Part shown: piece by piece, positions 57,274 to 64,000 of the stretch
How positions within the stretch are numbered: the stretch's first letter is position 1
Layout: the number at the start of each line of letters is the position of its first letter
Source: Inediibacterium massiliense
GTDB lineage: Bacteria; Bacillota; Clostridia; Peptostreptococcales; Thermotaleaceae
Assembly (NCBI RefSeq): GCF_001282725.1
Contig: NZ_LN876587.1
Span: 1,545,695 to 1,609,694, forward strand
Direction of reading: 5' to 3'
DNA: 64,000 nt
Notes under the pieces: model-generated
Databases searched by the model: none
What the model was told of the DNA's origin: nothing
Seen by the model: the letters and a program-made list of their open reading frames with translations, nothing else
Made by a program: the position numbers and the translations under genes

Positions 57274-58013
57274 TGCCCCATCCCCATTCCTGTTTTGTAT
57301 CCTATACCTACATAAGATGCTACTGCAAATAGCTTTTCAAGATGATCTTGAATTTTTTTATTTGGATGCTTAATTCTTATATTTACATTCCCACAAAACC
57401 CTGTTATTGTAAATTTTCTATACTTCGCTATTTCAGTTTTTATATTAAAACCTTCAATAATTATATATTTTTCTAATTCATCAAATACTTGTATATCTTT
57501 TATTTCTGTTTTATAGGCATCACAATAACTTTTATTTAAATTGCTAAAAATTTTTTTAGGATCTGGTAATGGGTATTGGATAGGATTTACTCTAAATGTA
57601 GTAGGTGTTATAAATTTTAAAACCCCTCTTGTTATTTTTTCCTGTTGTAGCATGTCTTCTGATATAGTCTTACAATTTACTTCTTCAATCATCAAATATC
57701 CTTTTGCAAAAGGAATTTTATTATTTTTTTTGATAAATTCAAATAATCCTGAGTATATCTCATTTGTCAAAAGTGATATATTTACTTTTAACAAAGTATT
57801 TTTTTCAAAATACTTTACATGACTTTGGGTATCACACAATATAGGTGATATAGAAAAAGACTGCTTTTTGCCTTGATCATGATACTTATCAGCTATTTCT
57901 TTATCATATTGCTTTAAAATATCAAAAAAAATACCATGCCATATTCTTGCATTATCTATAGTGTTTATAATTTTTTCAGTATTTCTAAAATAAATCGTCC
58001 AATATGTTAACAT
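57252..58013 (-). CDS. cas6: CRISPR RNA endoribonuclease Cas6
   Basis: A 253-aa RAMP protein. The C-terminal glycine-rich loop GIGYKTGMGMGQ is the Cas6 signature; the N-terminal half has the ferredoxin-like fold pattern and a His in ARIWHGIFF. It should cut the repeat RNA at the base of the CTCC/GGAG hairpin, leaving the ATTGAAAC handle. GGGAGGAAGAA precedes the ATG. Confidence 0.93.
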   Translation of the reverse strand: MLTYWTIYFRNTEKIINTIDNARIWHGIFFDILKQYDKEIADKYHDQGKKQSFSISPILCDTQSHVKYFEKNTLLKVNISLLTNEIYSGLFEFIKKNNKIPFAKGYLMIEEVNCKTISEDMLQQEKITRGVLKFITPTTFRVNPIQYPLPDPKKIFSNLNKSYCDAYKTEIKDIQVFDELEKYIIIEGFNIKTEIAKYRKFTITGFCGNVNIRIKHPNKKIQDHLEKLFAVASYVGIGYKTGMGMGQCIALKK

Positions 58014-58033
58014 TTCTTCCTCCCTGTTTAATC

Positions 58034-60385
58034 TTAAAATATAAAAATTTCCTCTACATCTGGATTATCTTTCATTTTTTTTACCGCTGAATCTATAATT
58101 AAGCTATTCGTACCTGTAATGATCAAATATTCTCTCTCATTTTCTTCAAACTGTATATTTAGTTTTTGAAAATAAATAGGTTGATTTTTAAGCATTGATT
58201 TTATTCTATATTCTTCTTTTGATGCTTTAGGCATTGTAAATACAGGTATATATTGTTCTTGAAATGCCTTAGCTATTTTTTCTGGAAAATAAACTCTTTC
58301 TTTCCCTATTTTTGTATACTCATAACCTACTAAATATAGATTAGTTACTGCCTCTACAGTATTTGCATACTTGTTTTCAAATTGAGTATGATTACCTTTA
58401 AAATTAAATTCCCAACTGATTTCAATAGGCTTTTCTCTTATTTTATTGATTATGATAAAGGTATCTATTTGATCTAATCTATTGATATTAATTCGTTCTT
58501 CACTTATTTTAACATTGGACAAATTCTCCCATTCCCGTTTACTATCACACCAATAGATTTCATAATACCTCATTAAATGAAAAATATCATATATAAATAT
58601 TTGATTTTGCTGTCCAAACTTATAATACTTATCAAATACAAGAGCAGGCTTACTAATATCTGTTCCTCTAAAATTTATAAGCGCACTGATTTTGCATATT
58701 TCTCCTTTAATGTAACGAATAATTTCCTCTTCATAATATTGCTTTAACTGTTTGATTTCATCTTCTGAAAAATCTTGAAGTATGTCTTGTTCTATAACCT
58801 CTTCTCTACCTTGTTCCTTTCTATAACTTTTTAAAAACTGTACAAACAAATAATCATCGGTATATTGAATATATTCTTTTTTATCTGAACTTTGATTGTA
58901 ATCTCTTATAAATTTACATTGCTTTTTATAATTTCTAATTTTATTTCTAAAATACTTAAAGCTATAATTACTTTTAGGTGCAAATACTTTAACAGCTTTA
59001 TCAAATAATTCTTCCACAATATTTCTCAAATCATAAGGCATTTTACTATATATATCGCTCATAGGAAAGCAAAGTTCTACAATACTACAACTCTCTATAT
59101 AGTTTTTCATAATATTTCTTTGTGGCATAATTTCACTTATTATATCTTTTAACCGTTCTCTATTAATTTCTTCTGGATACTCCTTTAACTTCTCATAACA
59201 CCTATCATTAACACATAATATAACCGTACTTTCTTCATCCTGTATACTTTTACCTAATACCCGTCCTGCTCTACCTATTCTTTGTAATGCTTGATCACTA
59301 GTAATAGCTTCTGTTATTACATCATCTATGTTTTGTTTCTTCTTACCTTCCTTTTTAAAATTGTATCCTATATCTACTGTTGGCGTTGCTAAGATCAACG
59401 AACAATTTACAGCTTGTTTTCTTTCTTCTGAATTTATTGCCCCTGTTATAACTCCTATTTTTTCTTTTGATATTTTTATATTCAATAACTCTTGTTTTAA
59501 TTTGTTTATTTTATATATAGATTGACTAATTACTACACTATCTCTCTCAAAATTTGAATTTGAATAGTTTTCTACTACTACATCCTCTAATTCTCTATTT
59601 GTAATAAGTAATTTCATAGAAGAAAGAGTTTTAATCTTATCATATTTTTCACTTTCTTTGTCTTCATTTTCTGGGGATACAATTATATAGTCTATACCTC
59701 CTCTTTTCAAATATTCTTCTATTAAATCATCTGGAGTTGCTGTTAAAATGCATATTTTTCTTCCATTTTCAAAGTAATTAAATTCCTTAGAGAGTATTAT
59801 AAAAAATAAAAAATTTGCTAATTGCTTCGCATCATAATAATGAAATTCATCCACAATTATATAATTGTAATTTTTAATAATTATTTCTAATAAATTTGTT
59901 TTATCTAAAAATCCATACAATGAATAAAAACAATAATAAAATATATCTGGATTCACCACTACTACAGAAGGTCTTTTGCCTGCATAATCTATCATTTGTA
60001 TTCCTAATTCTTTTCTAAATTCTAAAGGATTTCTTAATAACTCATATAAAGTTGTACCTTTTCTATGATTATTTCTTATTTTTTCAATAACTGTGGCATC
60101 AATTTTTATGACTATATGCTTTAAATCATTTTTTTCTACAAACTCCTTTATATCCTCTGCATGTTGTTTTAATAATTCATTGGTAGGTGCTATAAACAAT
60201 ACGTTATTATTAGGATTTTCTTTTAGATATAATAAAGAAGCTCTAGTTTTTCCTGCACCTGTAGGATATGTATTAAATACAACCGAATGTTGCTTTAATT
60301 CATCTAATGTTCTTTTTTGATGATAAAGATAAGGACTAGAGGGAGCTTTTTTTAAAAACTCTCCCTCTACTTTAAAGCACTTCAT
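58034..60385 (-). CDS. cas3: Type I-D Cas3 helicase (no HD domain)
   Basis: A 783-aa superfamily 2 helicase: Walker A TYPTGAGKT (39-47), LFIAPTNELL, the DEFH box in YIIVDEFHYYD, CILTATPDD, and ALQRIGRAGRVLG as motif VI. It begins directly with the helicase and has no HD nuclease domain at either end, as in type I-D where the HD domain sits in Cas10d. The ATG at 60385 has AGGAGG upstream and overlaps csc1 by 4 bp (ATGA). Confidence 0.93.
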   Translation of the reverse strand: MKCFKVEGEFLKKAPSSPYLYHQKRTLDELKQHSVVFNTYPTGAGKTRASLLYLKENPNNNVLFIAPTNELLKQHAEDIKEFVEKNDLKHIVIKIDATVIEKIRNNHRKGTTLYELLRNPLEFRKELGIQMIDYAGKRPSVVVVNPDIFYYCFYSLYGFLDKTNLLEIIIKNYNYIIVDEFHYYDAKQLANFLFFIILSKEFNYFENGRKICILTATPDDLIEEYLKRGGIDYIIVSPENEDKESEKYDKIKTLSSMKLLITNRELEDVVVENYSNSNFERDSVVISQSIYKINKLKQELLNIKISKEKIGVITGAINSEERKQAVNCSLILATPTVDIGYNFKKEGKKKQNIDDVITEAITSDQALQRIGRAGRVLGKSIQDEESTVILCVNDRCYEKLKEYPEEINRERLKDIISEIMPQRNIMKNYIESCSIVELCFPMSDIYSKMPYDLRNIVEELFDKAVKVFAPKSNYSFKYFRNKIRNYKKQCKFIRDYNQSSDKKEYIQYTDDYLFVQFLKSYRKEQGREEVIEQDILQDFSEDEIKQLKQYYEEEIIRYIKGEICKISALINFRGTDISKPALVFDKYYKFGQQNQIFIYDIFHLMRYYEIYWCDSKREWENLSNVKISEERININRLDQIDTFIIINKIREKPIEISWEFNFKGNHTQFENKYANTVEAVTNLYLVGYEYTKIGKERVYFPEKIAKAFQEQYIPVFTMPKASKEEYRIKSMLKNQPIYFQKLNIQFEENEREYLIITGTNSLIIDSAVKKMKDNPDVEEIFIF

Positions 60386-61041
60386 ACAATCCCTCCTAAC
60401 ACAACACTGCATGGATAATAAATAACCCCTTCACTTGTACTTATTTGATACATTTTTCCTTTTCCATGCAATTTTTTAAATAATGGCACTGGATGAACAT
60501 TTATCATTCTAAAACTTATAAGCTCAAAATCTTCTTGTAAATCAACTGAATTTACTAATCCATAACATTCTTTTTGATCTTCTATAACTTTATATGAGCA
60601 TTCTTCATAGGTTACCTTTACCTTCCCCATGAACTTTCCTAGACGTATATATGAAATCTTTTTTATATCATTTTTGCAAAAGATTAGTCCCTCAGCTTTA
60701 TTTCCACTAGACAGAGCTTTTATTCTCCCCATCTGAGGATAATTTTGTAATGCTCTTTCCATTTTGTGATAGTATGTATCGCTCAACCCATTGAATGTAA
60801 ATATAATGTACTTAGGATCATTAATAATGGCTGGTGTGATATATATTCCCTCATTATTAAGTTTTTTAAAATCTTCTTGATAGCTTACTTTTGTTTGATT
60901 ATACCTTGCATTGCACCATCCCATGGCATAAATAAGTGCATAATTCCCTATAAGCGGCTTTGTCATAAATAAAGTATCTATTTCTTGGCTTGAAAAAAAT
61001 ACTTCTTCCATGAATTCTAATGTATACTTGTATACCTTCAT
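60382..61041 (-). CDS. cas5: Type I-D Cas5 (Csc1)
   Basis: A 219-aa Csc1-type Cas5: VYKYTLEFMEEVFFSSQEI at the N-terminus, the NYALIYAMGWCNARY motif, and the Csc1-like PQMGRIKALSSGNKAEGLIF. It holds the 5' handle of the crRNA in the interference complex. GGAGTATAG precedes the ATG; csc2 ends 3 bp upstream. Confidence 0.9.
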   Translation of the reverse strand: MKVYKYTLEFMEEVFFSSQEIDTLFMTKPLIGNYALIYAMGWCNARYNQTKVSYQEDFKKLNNEGIYITPAIINDPKYIIFTFNGLSDTYYHKMERALQNYPQMGRIKALSSGNKAEGLIFCKNDIKKISYIRLGKFMGKVKVTYEECSYKVIEDQKECYGLVNSVDLQEDFELISFRMINVHPVPLFKKLHGKGKMYQISTSEGVIYYPCSVVLGGIV

Positions 61042-61044
61042 TTT

Positions 61045-62019
61045 CTATACTCCATACTGACTAGATTGTTCTTTAAATAATTCTGCCGCTTTTTCGTTTT
61101 CTTTTTCATTAGCAAATAATTTTTTCACATAATTTATAAGTCCATCTAATTGCTCATTACTAAGCTCTGAAATTTCTCCACATACTTCATTTTTTAAACT
61201 ATCAAAAGAATCTTTTGTATAATCTATACATTTTTTAAAATCAAGAGGATGTTCTACTAATTCAGCTTTTTTAAATTGATCATATACACTTTGAACTAAC
61301 TCTAAGTTAGAAAACATCTCGCAATCAGAAAAAGCAATTTTAAGTATATGATTTTTTACTTTCCCCATCCTACTTGATATAGCACCGTATCTTTTGCTTC
61401 TTAAAATGTTCGCTATCCCATATATAAATTCTATAACAGTTACATCTTTAAATGTAACCATATCTAAAAAAAGTGTTCCTGGTTTTATATATTCATCCTC
61501 ATTAATAGAAGAGGATGCTTTACCATTTTCATCTCGCATAGTTCCATTATCAAATAATGCATTAAATGTTTTTACACCCACTACATCATTAAATGGCAAT
61601 ATAGAAAAACTATTGTCAGAAATAACCCTTGCCTTTTGTGCTCCTCCATCACCTACTGCATATCCATAAAGCATACAATCTAAACATTTTCCACACGGAG
61701 TATTTTTATTTAATGCACAAATTTCTTTTTTACTTGTAGTAAACAATAAATCATTGGCTCTTAAATACTCTCTTCCTATTCTTCTTTCTACAGCAATTTG
61801 CTTTCTTTTACTAATCACAACCCTAGATACAACCTCACTATTCTCAATTCCTGCTCTTGTTCGCTCTTTATTTAACCCTTCTCCAGATCCTTCTGTTCTA
61901 AATATAGTTTCTGATTGAATTTCTCTTAGTACTCCTACAGTTATATACTTTCCTTCTGGAAAATTTGAATATTTTTCTTGAAACTTATCTTTTAATTCTT
62001 CTATAATGTTTTTACTCAT
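61045..62019 (-). CDS. cas7: Type I-D Cas7 (Csc2)
   Basis: A 324-aa Csc2 backbone protein. Csc2 features are the N-terminal GVLREIQSETIFRTEGSGEG, a zinc-binding insertion (CGKCLDCMLYGYAVGDGGAQ), FVTFKD-like LDMVTFKDVTVIEFIYGIAN and SSRMGKVKNHILKI. Several copies would coat the crRNA. It starts with GGGAGGAAT upstream and lies 13 bp behind cas10d. It is the clearest gene for subtype I-D. Confidence 0.94.
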   Translation of the reverse strand: MSKNIIEELKDKFQEKYSNFPEGKYITVGVLREIQSETIFRTEGSGEGLNKERTRAGIENSEVVSRVVISKRKQIAVERRIGREYLRANDLLFTTSKKEICALNKNTPCGKCLDCMLYGYAVGDGGAQKARVISDNSFSILPFNDVVGVKTFNALFDNGTMRDENGKASSSINEDEYIKPGTLFLDMVTFKDVTVIEFIYGIANILRSKRYGAISSRMGKVKNHILKIAFSDCEMFSNLELVQSVYDQFKKAELVEHPLDFKKCIDYTKDSFDSLKNEVCGEISELSNEQLDGLINYVKKLFANEKENEKAAELFKEQSSQYGV

Positions 62020-62032
62020 TTTTTATTCCTCC

Positions 62033-64000
62033 CTAATTTTCTTTTTTCATTTCTACTCTAAAGTAATAGCTATATGCTGATAAAATATTTTTCTTTTCAT
62101 CTTCTAAATGAAATACTTTACCCTTTAACCCTTTCTTAAATATTTCATCTATAAACATATCTACAAAAGTTTCTATTGATGCAATTTTTGTTTTTCCATA
62201 ATATTTATCATTTGTTCTTTCGAAATATTTTTGAATTTCTCTTTTCCCTATAGCCCTTATATCATCTTCTGTATATATATCTTTATTCCATCTACAGATA
62301 CTGTCTATGATAATATTTAGTGGCTTATTGATAGCATTATCTTTTAAATTTCCTCCGTTTATCCCACCTCTTATGTAATACTTTTGAGCAAACTTTGCTA
62401 ACTCTTTTATATCCGACACTAGATTTTCATCCTCCTTTACATAATTCATAATCTTATCCATAAAATCATTAATCTCTATGATTTTACTTATTAGCTTTTT
62501 ATCATCACTTTTTAACTTCTTGTAAACACAATATATGAAACTTAATTTGCTATTATTTAAAGCTATTAAACTTTTACAAATAAATTCTAATATTTGTCCT
62601 TGTTTACCTGTTTTTACTACTTCTTTTGTAATACCAAATAAATTGGTAAATAACTCTGCTGTTTCAAAACATTCTTCTTTTGTCCATTCCTTTTCAAACA
62701 AATTTTTGAATATAACAGGAACATCCTCTAAATAAATTTCTTGCATTTCATTTTTATTTAGAATTGCAATAGGAAATTCTGTCAATATAATCTTAGAATC
62801 AAAATAAATACTCATAACAAGTGCATATAGTAATGATACTATCCAATTTTCCATATTATTTTGATCTTTAAGAAAATGGACAGGAAAAATAAAATAGTTT
62901 GCTATGACTTCATCATAGTCAGGTATAGCTACACCATTTACTTTAGCTTTTGTAAATAATGGTTTAATAAATTTTATATTTTTATTAGCACATGAAACAA
63001 ATGTTTTGTATTCATTAAAGTATAGTGACTTAATATCTTTTTGCCTAAATTCTCTAAGTTTCGTTCTAAATGCTTGTATATAAGATTTTGTATGAAAGCT
63101 TTTAGGAAGTATACTTATATATTTCCTACTTACTTCTACATTAGATATATAGGTTACCTTATGCAATAAATACTCTACCTTACATATAGGGCATATATTT
63201 CTTTTAGGTTCTCTTTCCCCAGCGTAAATCTTGTTCGAAAAGTTTTGAATCTTTAATTTGTATGGAATATCTACTGCCATCCATTTCTCTGTTGGATAAC
63301 TACTACTACATAAACAACATAGCTTCCTATTTTTATTAGAATATTGATCTAATATTTCACATTTATTATAGGTTTGTTTTCTTTCATTGGATAACAATAA
63401 TTGATCATCTATATATTCCTTTAAATAATCCCACATATTTTTTTGTTTGATATCTTTATTATTTTGTTGTTCAGTATATTTTTTTTCTGAATACTCAATC
63501 ATCTGCCTAATCAATACTTCTTGTTGATCGCCATACTCTTTGTATAATAACTGACCTAAAATATAAGGTCTTTCATATACTTTATCAAATAAATCTAAAT
63601 ATGCCTTCAAGCCTTCATTTATCTTCAAAAAAGTATACATTTCATCCCATGCTTTATTAGCATTGTTTCCCCATATATGCATTTTAATAAATGTATAAAA
63701 TCCTCTTAAAAATTCCGAAAATCTTAACATATCTTCATTAGGCTCAATAAGATATGTTCCCTTTTCATATCTTTCTAATGCTTCCTTTGCCGAAATCTGT
63801 TCTTGTAAAATACTTACATTAGACTTTAATTCTTTTTTTAGTGCTCTTTCAGATTTACTATCTGTTTCTTGTCCTAACTTTTGAGTTAAACTCTTTATTT
63901 CTTTTTTTGCTTGTTCTAGTTTATCTCTGTCATGTTTTTGCTTTTGTTTTTCTACTATAGGGATAATTTTAGCATTCCTTTTGTTTACCTCTGTTAACTT
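62033..64000 (-). CDS. cas10d: Type I-D large subunit Cas10d (Csc3), 5' end outside the window
   Basis: The frame is open from 64000 to the stop at 62033 (655 residues visible); its start lies beyond the window. The visible part begins with a lysine/glutamate-rich, probably coiled-coil stretch of about 80 residues, then a zinc-ribbon-like pair (CCLC and CPIC, about 40 residues apart) and a long helical C-terminal part. Cas10d is normally about 900-1000 aa with an N-terminal HD nuclease, which would be to the right. An internal ATG at 63730 should not be taken as the start. Confidence 0.85.
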   Translation of the reverse strand, partial: KLTEVNKRNAKIIPIVEKQKQKHDRDKLEQAKKEIKSLTQKLGQETDSKSERALKKELKSNVSILQEQISAKEALERYEKGTYLIEPNEDMLRFSEFLRGFYTFIKMHIWGNNANKAWDEMYTFLKINEGLKAYLDLFDKVYERPYILGQLLYKEYGDQQEVLIRQMIEYSEKKYTEQQNNKDIKQKNMWDYLKEYIDDQLLLSNERKQTYNKCEILDQYSNKNRKLCCLCSSSYPTEKWMAVDIPYKLKIQNFSNKIYAGEREPKRNICPICKVEYLLHKVTYISNVEVSRKYISILPKSFHTKSYIQAFRTKLREFRQKDIKSLYFNEYKTFVSCANKNIKFIKPLFTKAKVNGVAIPDYDEVIANYFIFPVHFLKDQNNMENWIVSLLYALVMSIYFDSKIILTEFPIAILNKNEMQEIYLEDVPVIFKNLFEKEWTKEECFETAELFTNLFGITKEVVKTGKQGQILEFICKSLIALNNSKLSFIYCVYKKLKSDDKKLISKIIEINDFMDKIMNYVKEDENLVSDIKELAKFAQKYYIRGGINGGNLKDNAINKPLNIIIDSICRWNKDIYTEDDIRAIGKREIQKYFERTNDKYYGKTKIASIETFVDMFIDEIFKKGLKGKVFHLEDEKKNILSAYSYYFRVEMKKEN

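Noticed and set aside
62033-63730. A complete 565-aa Cas8-like protein starting at the ATG at 63730
   Set aside because: The frame is open without a stop up to the window end, and no ribosome-binding site lies before that ATG; the gene is truncated by the window.
55374-64000. Assignment of the cas locus to subtype I-B
   Set aside because: The ATTGAAAC handle fits I-B, but Csc1 and Csc2 signatures, the HD-less Cas3 and the 37-nt repeat point to I-D.
1-64000. tRNA or rRNA genes
   Set aside because: No cloverleaf-like segment or rRNA-like sequence was recognised on either strand; a dedicated tRNA scan was not possible here.

Overview
The window is AT-rich DNA from a spore-forming, low-GC anaerobe, most likely of class Clostridia. 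The evidence is an H-type small acid-soluble spore protein, a CsxC-like spore-surface protein, the bacterial accBCDA operon, ABC-F and ClpE-like proteins, and gene families typical of Clostridia. The species cannot be fixed from the sequence alone.

Left half (0-33 kb): metabolic and regulatory genes. A purine-salvage operon on the minus strand (two divergent adenine deaminases, then an NCS2-type permease) follows a leader that can fold into a closed three-way structure. Next come cyclopropane fatty acid synthase, an azlC-azlD-trmB operon with tandem palindromic operators, a copper-amine-oxidase-like stalk protein, a prolyl-tRNA editing protein, an FMN/FAD/Fe-S ene-reductase, and the acetyl-CoA carboxylase operon accB-accC-accD-accA with a FapR-like operator in its promoter. 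A two-component system lies divergent from a secreted zinc peptidase whose promoter carries three 11-bp-spaced direct repeats. A preQ1-I riboswitch controls a transporter S-component and a QueL-like radical SAM gene. A cysteine-poor rpsD paralogue has a perfect Fur-type box in its promoter. sspH, an RlmI-type methyltransferase and an ECF sigma/anti-sigma pair follow.

Middle (33-48 kb): S1 protein, OFA-type transporter, spore-surface protein, nucleosidase, ABC-F protein, Gmad2 lipoprotein, polysaccharide deacetylase, a group II intron, ClpE-like ATPase, SpeD, a flavin amine oxidase and sfsA.

Right end (48.8-64 kb): a complete-looking type I-D CRISPR-Cas locus. It has an 88-repeat array with invariant 37-nt repeats and a leader next to cas2, then (all minus strand) cas2, cas1, cas4, cas6, an HD-less cas3, csc1 (cas5), csc2 (cas7) and cas10d. 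The reading frame of cas10d runs off the right edge of the window.

Four copies of one palindromic, MITE-like element of about 205 bp (one internally deleted to 96 bp) sit directly behind gene 3' ends. Three of them are flanked by 20-26 bp direct repeats, each of which is itself a hairpin and in two cases is clearly the terminator hairpin of the upstream gene. This looks like orientation-specific insertion at terminator hairpins with duplication of the hairpin. One copy has in turn been invaded by the group II intron. This element family is the least explained signal in the window.
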